Source: Entonaema liquescens
Taxonomy: Eukaryota; Ascomycota; Sordariomycetes; Xylariales; Xylariaceae
Length of the DNA stretch: 64,000 nt
Direction of reading: 5' to 3'
Assembly: GCA_902805475.1 (NCBI GenBank)
Contig: CADCSX010000012.1
Span: 930,001 to 994,000, forward strand
Both the position numbers and the translations under genes were made by a program. The notes under the pieces are model-generated. The model saw nothing but the letters and a program-made list of their open reading frames with translations, had not been told where the DNA came from and ran no database searches. Numbering within the stretch: the first letter of the stretch is position 1; each line of letters starts with the position of its first letter. Shown one piece after another: positions 22,518 to 33,167 of the stretch.

Positions 22518-23575
22518 AGTCCGTAAGCCAGAGACCACAATTCTAACCTCCCACCCTCCCCCGTCGTAACCTCGTGCCACGCGGGCCCTTCCCTTACCCT
22601 CCTCACCCGTGGCTTTTGTGTAACCAACCCCATTTCCATCCCATCTCATTCCATCTCATGCCTTACCCCCCCTTTCCCCCCATAATCGGCGGGCGAGGGG
22701 AAAAAAAAAGAAGGGATAAGATATATCAGAAAACTCCATTCTGTGTTACCTGCGCTTATTCTCCTGTTACATTTACGATCAGTAATACCCATTTACGTCG
22801 AGGCAGAGATCAGTCCAGGCAGAAAAGACGAGTCACAAATTATAAGCCTACTACTACTGATAATTAAAAGACTGGACTGTGCGGCGGCAATGGCAACGCC
22901 TAACTTCTCTTTATAGTATCATAACACGAAATGAGTTTGATAACTCCTTTTAGCCTTCCCTCTCTCCCCTACCCTCCTCCATTCCAATTTCACCCCCTTT
23001 CCCTTCTCGTCCTACCTTGTCCTACCCTTCCGTTACGCAAAGAGCTCGTTGTTGTCGTTTGATCAATTACCAACAAGAATCATCACTAATCCAGTTGTCG
23101 CACATCTACCTAATAGGTAGGTAAGCATCAGTAACTAGCGGTCTTACGGGATGACATCGTAGACATAAACATGTACACTGAGTCCGATTTCATTTTTCGG
23201 AAGTAATATGTCTAGATGGGAAGAGCAGTGTTTTTCTTTCTTTTCGGAACCAAACAATCATATAGATAGATAGATACCTAAACAAGACGTCGGGGAAACA
23301 AAAAAACAAGGTAATATGAACATCAGTGGTATTCCCCTTCCCCTTACTAAGCCTAGACGCCGTGCTTTTTTTGTCATATCGGAAAGGCAAACAAAAATAC
23401 CTTTCCCTAAAACCGTATAAAACCTTCCCCGGTACTTTTCCCCTCCCTTTCATAGACACGTAGACAGAATCGTAGATGCGCGCGACACTCCTCTCCTATC
23501 CGAGCAGGGGTTGTGGTTCCCGGGCTCCTCGCAAGAAAGGGCAAGAAAACAAAAAGCCAAGCGGTTGCACAGCGG

Positions 23576-26500
23576 CTACGTCGACCACTTAGAGAAGTCA
23601 ATGCTGTCGACCAGCGCGTCGACCCCATTAATCGTCATGACATCGGTGTTGTCCGTCGTAGCGGTCGAGAGTATGGATGAGCGGTGAGAGTTCTGCTCGC
23701 TCGACGCCGAGAAGAAGGTGGCGACAGACGATCGGCGAAGGCTACTGAAGCTGTCGCGAACCGTGCCACCCGACCTCGCGGCCTCCAATTGGGCTGCCGT
23801 GCTGCTGCCGCCCCCCAGCGCAGTCGTGTTACCGTGGCCGTGTGGCCCCCCCAGCGCAGTTCCCGGTGGGGAAGGCGACGGGCCCCCTTGGCCCTGGTGT
23901 GGCACTCCTATTCCCATCCCCACCCCTATCGCTGCCGCCGCCGTCGGCTTCGGCCCGTACTTATCGCGGAGCCTCTTGATCTCCCTGAGACGATTGCGCC
24001 ACGCAGAGACGTGCTCGCCGCCCTCGCGGTGGGCCCAGACCAGCGAAAAGACGGACGCGTTGAGCGCCAGGAGGCGGATGAAGTCGGGCAGCGCGCGCAA
24101 GCTGACGATCTTGGTCTCGGAGGCGGGCGAGATCTCGGGGAAGCCGGGCTTGCTCATGACGCGGACCTTGTAGTAGTAGTACGATTCCGCGACGTCCTTG
24201 GGCGTTCTCTGCCTAGTAGCGACGAACGAGGCGCGCGATTCGGGCGTAATGACGATGTTGACGAAGTTGAACTCCGACGGAAACGTGTCGAACTTAAACG
24301 GAAGACCAGAGTCGTTGAAGATGATGTTGACAAAGTCGTTCCCGATGTGGCGCTTCTTCAGGGTACACTGAGGATCGTGGTCTAGATTCGTGGGCATCTG
24401 TGTGGTGACGTGGAACACGATCTCGGTCACCCTGTCCCTCCAGCAGAACGTATATTGCCCGTCAGTGTCATACTGCCTGTCCAGACCTTGCGTATTGAAC
24501 GTTGCACCGTTAAGTTTAGTCAACGTTCCGAGGCCATTGAGGAATTCCACGTAATCTCCACTGCCGGAGATATTAGATAAGATTTCCGTTTCGTGCGTTT
24601 GATTTTCTCCGATATATATTACACCAACCTTGTGGCCATCTACCGTCGAGTTGTGGTCGAACATCCTAATAGCTCTGTTGACTACGTCATCATCAGGTAG
24701 TGGAACAGGACGTGAAAGATCGTTTCCTTGAGGCATAGAGGACAAAAGTTGTACTAGTAGATGATTAGGTAGGACGCTATTCACGGGACCTGTATGGCCA
24801 TCCCTTGCGCTCTCGCTCATGGGGCGCTGATGTGCTGGAGGTGGTTGGAAGAGCTCTCGGATCGTATACGATGAGGTTCCAGACGGCTGACGTTTGGTAA
24901 TTTGCGCCCAACCCGTAGCCGTAGCTTGCTCGATCGTAACGATGCTATTCCCAATCAACCATCTCTTCTTAAGTATTTCACCAAACCTATCTGGAGTAAA
25001 TAAGGGATCTGCCGCAGATTCGTCGATATCGGCGTACGTGACCCTCTGGATGAAGTCCATTGTAAGATGCGCTTGCTCGTCCGAAGCTTGGGACCCATCA
25101 ACATCCATAAATAAATTTCTTGCAATCCATCCAACGTGGTTCGTGCGATCCGGAAGCTTCAAAGCTAGGAACCAGAACACGATGACATGATAGGCTAGAG
25201 TATAGACATATTGAGGTAGGTCATCCGAAGTGTTTGGGTTAAACTGAGCCTCGCCTGCCGCAGCCGCCGCCGCCGCCGATGAATCACTAATCGAACTGAT
25301 TCTGGCTGACTGCTTCCTCCCTCGTACATATTGTAGGTATCGAAAACAGATCCCAAAGACGATCCGGTACTCGTCTTCTCGGAAATTTGCATAAAGGGAA
25401 GGTAACCTGCTGAGACAAGCTAAAAACTCCAGGATATGCATGGCGACATGCGGTTGAGTGATAATCTGCGCCATCTTCTGAAGAATCGTGACTAGAGCCT
25501 TACCCGTCGAGGAGGGTAGTTCATGACAGCAGATAGTAAGTGCATGTATGCAGCATTTTGCGCTTCGTTCCCACGTTGCTATGCCATGCACGAACGTGCG
25601 AACGATTTCGTCTTCTTCTGCCTTCTGGAAGTATTGATGGTAACTAAGAATCATAGTCAAGGTGTGAAAAAGGCAGATGGCTACATCTGCTCGGCGCAAT
25701 CCGAAAACATTTGGGGGTTCCTGAAAGTTATTCAACTTGATCTGTTCACAAATCACCCGTCTCAATTCCTGGAGCTCTGCGGTGGTGTTTCGGAAAATGG
25801 CATGGTTGCTTAACTGTGAGGGTAAATGGACAAGGATAAAGCTGTAAACTTCCCAATCACAGCCTTGCCGCACCAGATTCAGTATAGCTTCAAGCCATAA
25901 TCTAGTCTCCAGAATCTCTACAGGCGATAGCCCATCTGCTTCTGCGGTGTCATCAGAAGTGCTACAATAAAGGACCATGCTTGCGGCTTCAGAAGGAGCT
26001 TCGGGCAAGGCATCCGTATCAGAAGCGATCCACAGGGGTTGATATGCACTGGTAGCCATTTTATTACCACTCCCCGACCTTAGTGGGTAGCCTCGATCTT
26101 GTATCTGGCCCTGTCCGAGAGATATGCCGCGCGACGAGCGAGCAGACCCAACGGTCTCGCTTCGTGGTATCCTCCCAGTGTATGAAGCTTCTTCCGCGAT
26201 TTTGCGCGTCATCGATTCCTCTGTTCGGTATAATGACGTAGCAAGGCTGTTCGTCTCCGTATGAGAAGTGACAAATATACGATTGGCCCAATCGGCCCTC
26301 AAGCGAAATAGCAACTGCATCGCAGTGATGCGAGCATCCGTCTCGCTGGAGTTCGACTCGGCTATTGATACAAGAATACGGAACAGTTGGACTGACTTGG
26401 TCGCATCGTAGTTTAGAACCCGTAAGAACATTTGTACATATCCTCGGACAACTACGTTAGATGGGGTTTGATTCATAGCCGACTTTATATGTTGGGAAGT

Positions 26501-28594
26501 TGATGTCGGTTCCGGGGGGAGGGAAAGCGAGGAAGATATTGAACGCAGTCGACTGTTCCCTATAATTCCTCGAAGTGTATCAACAATGTAACTGAAAAGG
26601 GGAAAAGATGATGTACTAGCAACACCAACAGCAAACGATACGATTTCTTGTAGTAATATGATATCTGTCTCTCCTGCTACGTCCGCCAATAAGCGCTTCA
26701 CTAGTTCTGGAATGAAGTCTGGCTCGAATTGGTCGTTGATGAGCTCGATCATGTCGTAAACCTCTGTAAAGGCCTGCAAAGCGCGTAGACGGACATCTGT
26801 TGATCGTTTTCTATCGGCTAAGAACGCATCCAATACCAGGCTTAAATTCGTCTCCCAAAAGGGGTCTGAGGGTGAGCAACATCGGAACTTTTTGAAATAT
26901 TCAAGTACCAGAATTGCCCCGGAGTCAGGGAGGGCGCGATGGATTTTAGTGAAGAAGATAATACAATCTTGCCTTTGAACAAGAGTATTAGGCTGCTCCG
27001 GCTGCATAACCTCCTGTTTCTGACTGTCGGCATCAGTATGATCTAGAGACGCATTGTCTTGCTTCTGCGTGACAGCAAGGGATTCGTCTAAGAGTATGCT
27101 CTCGAGCCGCCGTATCAACTTCATCAATTCTCGAGCTAGCATACTCTCAGCAGAATCGCTCTCTTCTAGGACCAGAAGCGATTCAATGCGATTCTCAGTT
27201 TTGGTAAGGGACGCGACAATAGTATCGGCACACGTAACCGCCACATCGAAAACGGGTGTCCAATCTTCATCAGCTAGCATATTATTAATATTGCCCTGGC
27301 TGTCGCAAAATAGCGAATTCGTTAATCGTAAGATATCGAGATGTATTTTCCAAGCAGACGTAGCATGGACCACGGTGGATAGTCCATCGACCAAAAGAGC
27401 ATATGGAACTGCAGGATATCCCTTCTCGGAACTCTTCGACACAAGCTTAGTGAGCACCGACAGAGCACCTCTAACCTCACGAACAACCTCCTTTTTCTTA
27501 TCCGCATTTTCCGGGAGACTCGCCAAAACATCAAGAAGTATCCTTACAGTAGTATGTCCATTGTGTGACCGACACAACATGCTCACAGTATGCCACGCAT
27601 CTTTCTGTAGGCTGGGGACGAGACAATGTATAGAGCAGAGAACATGAACGCAGCTCTTCAATTTGTCCGCGGGGATCGCCCCAAAGGTCACAATAGCATC
27701 CATAACGCTGATACAGGCCTGAAGATCCTCTTCAACACTAGTGTTCATGCAGATATCCAGTAGCTTGTCGATCAAAACCTCGGCAGCGTCATCATCAGCG
27801 ACGTTGAAATTGAATTTGATTACGTCGGTAATGAAACTGAACAGGTCCGTAAAGTTCCTATCCTCACCAGTCACTAACGCCTTCCCTTTCATCCGTGACC
27901 CTTGCTTCTTCGCGGCACCTCTCGCCGCTCGTACTGCCTCGAAAGCCTCCTCAAGCCATCTAGACAACAATGGGAACACATCGTAATCAAACCCAGACAG
28001 ATTTCGGGCGTGATTCGTTAAATCGACCAAAGCGGCAAGTTGTAAGTGGAAATCTTCGGGATTGGCCACGGCAGATATGGTTTGAAAATACTCGTTGCGC
28101 TCCAAGTCGGTCGATGAGGTATGCTTGACGCATTCCCTCAAGAGTTCCCAGCCAGAATACCGAACAGCCTTGGGATTGGTAGGATCAACCAGATCTTTAG
28201 CAGCGTACCAGATATCCAAGACCGGACTCAGGGGATAATCTGCAACAGTATGGCGCAAAGCATCAGCTGCCGCGACTCTCTGGGTCATGGACCCTTTCTT
28301 CAACAGCTCGAAAGATTCAGCATGCTGGGATGGTATGCCACGAAGAATGTTTGGTGTAGCGCTGGGGCGTTCGGCGATCTGTACGCTGATAGAGGGGCCA
28401 GACGATTGTACGGGAGCCGGAGGAGACTTGGTCAACTTAGCAGCACCGGCGAGGCCCTTGAAGACGCTGGCGAGCCCGCTGCTGCCCTTGGAATCGTGGT
28501 GTGACGAGGCATCATCTCCAGGTGATGGTGACATATCTTCAGTGTGCCGTTCTTCACCGGCCTTCCGGCCCAGAAAAGCTATGCGACGAAACAT
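23576..28594 (-). CDS. TSC2: Tuberin homologue (TSC2), Rheb GTPase-activating protein
   Basis: This single-exon gene encodes 1672 residues. Tuberin is the GAP subunit of the TSC complex; it turns off the small GTPase Rheb and so restrains TORC1 growth signalling. The N-terminal two thirds is a helical repeat scaffold, with the conserved tuberin segments ADALRHTVADYPLSPVLDIW (about residues 110-130) and YSGWELLRECVKH. The Rap/Ran-GAP domain occupies roughly 1310-1520 (HKVGVIYIGENQ, DRVTEIVFHVTTQMP). Its KKRHIGNDFVNIIFNDSG box near residue 1420 contains the asparagine thumb expected to catalyse GTP hydrolysis. FNFVNIVITP and the terminal DSIDFSKWS are also typical, so the protein is complete. 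There is a short poly-Ala tract near residue 1120 and a Gly/Pro-rich linker near 1570-1610. The start at 28594 has an alternative in-frame Met 20 codons later (MSPSPGDD), which may be the true one. It lies on the same strand as CSE1, about 1.3 kb away. Confidence 0.95.
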   Translation of the reverse strand: MFRRIAFLGRKAGEERHTEDMSPSPGDDASSHHDSKGSSGLASVFKGLAGAAKLTKSPPAPVQSSGPSISVQIAERPSATPNILRGIPSQHAESFELLKKGSMTQRVAAADALRHTVADYPLSPVLDIWYAAKDLVDPTNPKAVRYSGWELLRECVKHTSSTDLERNEYFQTISAVANPEDFHLQLAALVDLTNHARNLSGFDYDVFPLLSRWLEEAFEAVRAARGAAKKQGSRMKGKALVTGEDRNFTDLFSFITDVIKFNFNVADDDAAEVLIDKLLDICMNTSVEEDLQACISVMDAIVTFGAIPADKLKSCVHVLCSIHCLVPSLQKDAWHTVSMLCRSHNGHTTVRILLDVLASLPENADKKKEVVREVRGALSVLTKLVSKSSEKGYPAVPYALLVDGLSTVVHATSAWKIHLDILRLTNSLFCDSQGNINNMLADEDWTPVFDVAVTCADTIVASLTKTENRIESLLVLEESDSAESMLARELMKLIRRLESILLDESLAVTQKQDNASLDHTDADSQKQEVMQPEQPNTLVQRQDCIIFFTKIHRALPDSGAILVLEYFKKFRCCSPSDPFWETNLSLVLDAFLADRKRSTDVRLRALQAFTEVYDMIELINDQFEPDFIPELVKRLLADVAGETDIILLQEIVSFAVGVASTSSFPLFSYIVDTLRGIIGNSRLRSISSSLSLPPEPTSTSQHIKSAMNQTPSNVVVRGYVQMFLRVLNYDATKSVQLFRILVSIAESNSSETDARITAMQLLFRLRADWANRIFVTSHTETNSLATSLYRTEESMTRKIAEEASYTGRIPRSETVGSARSSRGISLGQGQIQDRGYPLRSGSGNKMATSAYQPLWIASDTDALPEAPSEAASMVLYCSTSDDTAEADGLSPVEILETRLWLEAILNLVRQGCDWEVYSFILVHLPSQLSNHAIFRNTTAELQELRRVICEQIKLNNFQEPPNVFGLRRADVAICLFHTLTMILSYHQYFQKAEEDEIVRTFVHGIATWERSAKCCIHALTICCHELPSSTGKALVTILQKMAQIITQPHVAMHILEFLACLSRLPSLYANFREDEYRIVFGICFRYLQYVRGRKQSARISSISDSSAAAAAAAGEAQFNPNTSDDLPQYVYTLAYHVIVFWFLALKLPDRTNHVGWIARNLFMDVDGSQASDEQAHLTMDFIQRVTYADIDESAADPLFTPDRFGEILKKRWLIGNSIVTIEQATATGWAQITKRQPSGTSSYTIRELFQPPPAHQRPMSESARDGHTGPVNSVLPNHLLVQLLSSMPQGNDLSRPVPLPDDDVVNRAIRMFDHNSTVDGHKVGVIYIGENQTHETEILSNISGSGDYVEFLNGLGTLTKLNGATFNTQGLDRQYDTDGQYTFCWRDRVTEIVFHVTTQMPTNLDHDPQCTLKKRHIGNDFVNIIFNDSGLPFKFDTFPSEFNFVNIVITPESRASFVATRQRTPKDVAESYYYYKVRVMSKPGFPEISPASETKIVSLRALPDFIRLLALNASVFSLVWAHREGGEHVSAWRNRLREIKRLRDKYGPKPTAAAAIGVGMGIGVPHQGQGGPSPSPPGTALGGPHGHGNTTALGGGSSTAAQLEAARSGGTVRDSFSSLRRSSVATFFSASSEQNSHRSSILSTATTDNTDVMTINGVDALVDSIDFSKWST

Positions 28595-29893
28595 ATTAGC
28601 TGTGGGAGCGTAGCTTCATGGTTGAATGTAGTCGATAGCAAACACAATCCGTGTTCAGTAGTACGGGACAACATTCCAAGAGCGATTACGGAAGACAGCA
28701 TACTATGTACACAGTAGGTGGACAATCAAAAGATGTGGACTTACGAGCAAATCGGGTCTTGCATAAGGGTGGGAAGGGAAAAGAAAATCAAAAGGTGATA
28801 CGAAGAACCAATATAAATTTCAAGTGTCCCTCAAGTGCGGGATTCCGACACAAACGCGTGACTCGTCCTCGTTTAGAATTGGCCCAGCTAGGTAGCTCGC
28901 AATATTACAGGCTTAATTTCCTCTACACCCTCTTTCTTCCTGACCACTACCGAACAGGTCGTGAAGAGGGCGGTGGTATCGGCGGCGGTGGTAGAAACAA
29001 ACGATTTCGATGGGCTCTAGTTTGTGTTCGTTTAGATGGTGGAACGTGGTAGTACATTGGAAGGCACAGACGGGAAACCTTTTCGATGTCGGGTTCGGGA
29101 GATGTAGTGGTCGATAACACAGTTGATTGAAGCAAACAGGCTACATGGGCTATAGATGGTATGGTGTGGCTATGGGCTACCGGGCTACATAAGAAGAAGT
29201 CTTGATTACCTATATGAGGTAGGTAGTGAAGGTTGGGGGACCTTTTGGGGGGGGGAACCTTGGGGGGGGAACTTTGAAGGTTGTTCGCTTTCTCCACAAT
29301 ATAGCCCTTTTAGTTCTCCTGCAGCTTCCGCGCCATCTCTTTCTCCGTTTTAGCCAATCCATATCCCTGCTTATCTCTAGCTGTTGCTCAGATGATGCAA
29401 GCTGAGGTGACTAATCTTCTCACCTTCCATCTTTTTTAGTACCTATTCACTATTGACATACCTACCTACTTATATGTAGGCACTTAGAGTCCCTTTCATT
29501 GCTCAATACTTTATTTGATGCATATCAAATTGTCGAGATATCAGAATCATTCCAGCCAAGATTCCTTGGATAGAAGACGTCCAAATACTAGCTGGTATCA
29601 TTGCATTGTAACAAAAGACCATATAGCTACCTATCTACTATTTTCATCATTCATTTTCCCTCGGGCCGATGCGAGCTTGCTCCGAAACCAACTGTTTTAT
29701 CTTATCTACCTCAAGTATGTAGGCCCGCAACTACGGCCGCAGGGTGTATGCCTATGATACGCCAACGAACAAGATCCTTGAGAATAGCCCTACAAAATCC
29801 TTTTCCAGACGGCCCTGAGACGCTCATTTCTCGCTTAGCCATCCATCCATTAAGTCACGTACTTTTTTTTCCACCTAATCCTAGCCGCCAAAT
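28595..29893. other. Intergenic, tuberin promoter side and CSE1 3' end
   Basis: This 1.3-kb stretch includes the tuberin 5' region and the CSE1 3' UTR. It contains a G-rich tract near 29236-29275 (runs of 7-9 G) and purine/pyrimidine-skewed tracts. No coding sequence was recognised. Confidence 0.6.
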
Positions 29894-32800
29894 CTAGCTT
29901 ACGTAGATCGCCATCGCTCGTCTTCCTTCGTCCGTGAGTCTCTCCTGCAGATATTGGGCAATTGCGCCATTGTGTCGGGCATTAGCCTCAGTCAGATATT
30001 GGCGTACCCAAATCGTGATGTCCTGGATCTCGGGGTAGTCATCCCGAGTAGACTTCTTGCATGTATTGAGAGCGGTAAAACCAAGACCGAAACCGATGTC
30101 GTCTACATCCGCCTCGTTAACCACATCATCACCAACACCACCTGTTACCTTGGGCGGGTTTAGTAGTAACTTTAACATCGCTTCGCATGTGAACCGCCAA
30201 CCCTTAAGGTAACGTTGGGCAAAAGCAGCACTATCTCCCATCGACTTGGCAAATGAGATAACGGCGAGTTTGCGGTCGACAGGGCGCACTAACAACTCCG
30301 AGCTTGGGAGAATGATGCTGAGATAGATCTGAGTGAAGAGGTTATTCTGAATCAGATCCACTTGGCTGACGAAGAAATCGGCACCTAAACCTGCTTCCAC
30401 TCTGGCTGATACTAAGTGATAGAATCGTACAAATCGAAGCTTGAACGAGTCAGATGGGGCTTTTTGAAGCTTTGTGAAGAGAAGAGCTAAGATTTCTTTG
30501 AAATAGGGCTCTAAAGCATTCCTAATAACAGAGTTAGCGACATACTACCATCCTTTTTGGGCAAGACATACCTATCAATTGCTATAACGACCGATTCTAG
30601 TAAATCGAATGCGTTCTGCTCTGTCTTCTTGCCGGCAAGAAGGGTTTGGAAGATGCCCAGAACTGACTGGATATGGTTGTCTGCTACTATAGCACGAGCC
30701 GCTCTAGGTATTATGGCGGCTAGTAATCTCGTAAGGGCTGGAACGTTTCCTCTCGTCTCCCAGAGTGTTGGCATCATTAGAGGTTGTACCAAGGCCTGGT
30801 ATTGGTTTGGAAGGGCGCCAGACGGTTCCAACTCTAGCAGCTTAGCCCAGAGCTGAAACACGTATGGCATGAACTCTGGAAGTATAATTCGTTAATATCT
30901 GGAGTCTATATACGAGGAATGGTTACACATACCGTTCACATCCTCCGTGACTATCGCGTTGAAAGGTGCCCATAGTCGATCCTCCAGTTTCGACGTGCCA
31001 CCGGACGAGCCAAAACTAATCCATTCAGTCGAAGTTTACAGAAGGGGAATATGAGGGGGGGCTTACCTTACAACGGCACCTAGAGCTTCAAAGTGGTAGT
31101 AGTAGAAGCGCGGGTTGCTCGGATTAGCTTTGATGATAGTTGTGATCCCAACCAGATGGTCCAGAACCATATCGACAAAGCTCGAGATACCAGTGTTCAT
31201 AACGATCAGTACCCGCATGATACAACGCATGAGAAACTCGTTTTCTTGCATCTTCGCCGGCGAGTTTTCCTTCTCTACAAGCTTAAATAGGTGATCAAGG
31301 AGATCTTTCGCGAAAGGCTCAATGTCAGCTCTACCGAAAAAGCGAACGCCAGTATCATCCGTTAAGTATAGAAGCCTCTCAACACAGATGGCCGCGTACG
31401 TGTAGACGACATAATTCGACGAGCCCATATTCTGGATCAAAGGTTGGAACGCAGCTTGCCATTGCTCTTTGGTCAGTTGGCTTCGGAAAGTGTAGAGATA
31501 TTTGATAGCGTCAACTTTAGAGATCGGCTCTACGCCTGCATCTGAAACGAGGTCATTGGCAATGTGCTGTTGGAAAAAGTCAACTACATTGACGAGCGAG
31601 TTGACTGTCCTGACGCCATGTGCCGCAGTCACGGCGCCCTTGGCGGCGATTGACAAGAAGAGCGAGATGGCTGTATCCTTGTCCTTCCAGTTCGTCTTGC
31701 CTTGCTCCAAGTAGTGGTTGATATATCTTCCCGCAACGTTAGTGACCAATTGCTCGAAGTTACCTTGGAGCTGCCTTAGGAAATCGGTAGCCGCTCTTCG
31801 TCGTGAGTCCGTGTCAGATCCTTCCAGATCACGACGAATAAACTCGATAGGCTCATCTTCAAACAGTTCAATATCGGACTCTCTCAGCGCAACATTAGGC
31901 AACACCACCTTTTCTACGACTTGACCCAGAACACTTTCGTCGTTGAATGCTACCGAGTGTCGTGGGTTTGCAGCAATCGCCGTAAGGAAATGCAGCGCTT
32001 TGCTGACAAGATTATCGTATTTGGTTTCGGGACCAATCGCTGAGAGCAGGTTCCACGCACTATTAACAAAGACCTGAGCGTATCGACCGAAATCGTCGTC
32101 AAACTTAGTCACGTAGAGTTGCAAAACTTCGCAGATGTCGGCCTTGACTAACTCAACCACACCAGCTTCCGAGTCCTCGTCTGTCGCTAGCAGCGGGTTT
32201 TCGTAGGTTAAATACTTGTGAAGTAGGGTCGAGAGGTGTTCCAAATTCGATTCGAATTGGGGTGGCATGTCTTGGCAAGAGAGATCGTAGAATACCTTGA
32301 TAAGTAGGCTCATCGTATTGAAGTAGCCTTTCAAGGCCTCCTTGTCGTTGGCATGAGTAGTGATCTGTTGGTCTGTAGCCTGTCATCGTATTAGTTGAAA
32401 TGGGTTGAGAGCAACTCGTAAAGGTATGTCCTCACACTCAAAAGATTAAGAAATGGCACAGCAAATGTGTTGAGTACGTGGTTGATCTCGGTGTACAGAT
32501 CATCGGAGCGGTACAGGGGCCGCCACCTGACAAAAATGGAATGTGCAACTTCCAGTACACCATTATTGACCTTAAAGTTATCAGGTGTAAAGCGTGATAC
32601 AAGGTCGGCAACGAGGGTATCCCATCGAGTCCAGAAATCGGAGTCGGCAATGATGCTAATAGCCTCGCCTAGCTGTGTTTGGATGGTAGGGGGACAGGCG
32701 ATCATGAGCCCAATAAGCTCTTGCTTTATCGTATTAACCTCCTCGATGGGAAGCTTGTAGTTGCCTTCTTCGTCCTGGACAGTACAAACATTAGCATTAG

Positions 32801-33167
32801 GCGTGGATGGGCGTCCGAGTGCATCATTTCGACAACATACCACATAGTTATGTCGAATGTAGTTCTTGAAGCAAAGCGCTCCTGCGAGGCGGGTCTTGGG
32901 TTGGAGATTCTCGGTGGCTACTATTTTGAGCAGTTGTAACGAAAATTGAGGCTTCTTTTCTTCCGCCTTCAGCTCATTCTCAGCTAGGGTCCAGATGTCA
33001 GCTTCAAAGCCAGCTAAAAACTTGTCGTCGCAAGGTGGGAATGGCAACAGTTCATATGCGACACCACAAGGCGGGGCAACAGAGCTCTCTTACGTACCTT
33101 TCTTATACTTAACAGGGTCAAGAGTCGCATCCAGCAACTGGGCAATACGGCCCAAGTCTGAAGCCAT
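29894..33167 (-). CDS. CSE1: Exportin Cse1/CAS, importin-alpha re-exporter
   Basis: This karyopherin-beta family protein returns importin-alpha from nucleus to cytoplasm with Ran-GTP. The first exon begins at 33167 (MASDLGRIAQLLDATLDP), the standard Cse1 N-terminus, and splices into LAGFEADIWTLAENELKAEE. Further exons carry LQLLKIVATENLQPKTRLAG and KNYIRHNYV (importin-beta N-terminal domain). Later come GYFNTMSLLIKVFYDLSCQD, GSDTDSRRRAATDFLRQL (a Cse1 hallmark), NPRFYYYHFEALGAVVR and the C-terminus, which ends at 29894. The protein is about 970 residues of HEAT-type helices, the normal family length. Six or so GT-AG introns interrupt the gene, several in the first 800 bp; all the junctions I followed preserve conserved sequence. 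I see no sign of damage. It lies downstream of nothing functionally related; tuberin follows on the same strand. Confidence 0.95.

Larger units (their letters stand above)
18423..23575. other. 5 kb without recognised genes
   Basis: No protein family could be recognised. From about 18.4 to 21.4 kb the sequence looks compositionally even, with few homopolymers and none of the palindromic clusters common elsewhere. From about 21.5 kb the usual AT-rich, pyrimidine-tract and TAGGTA-type sequence returns. Short tandem arrays lie at 21256-21282, 22228-22251 and 22499-22517. The last few hundred bases are the presumed 3' UTR of tuberin. Confidence 0.5.
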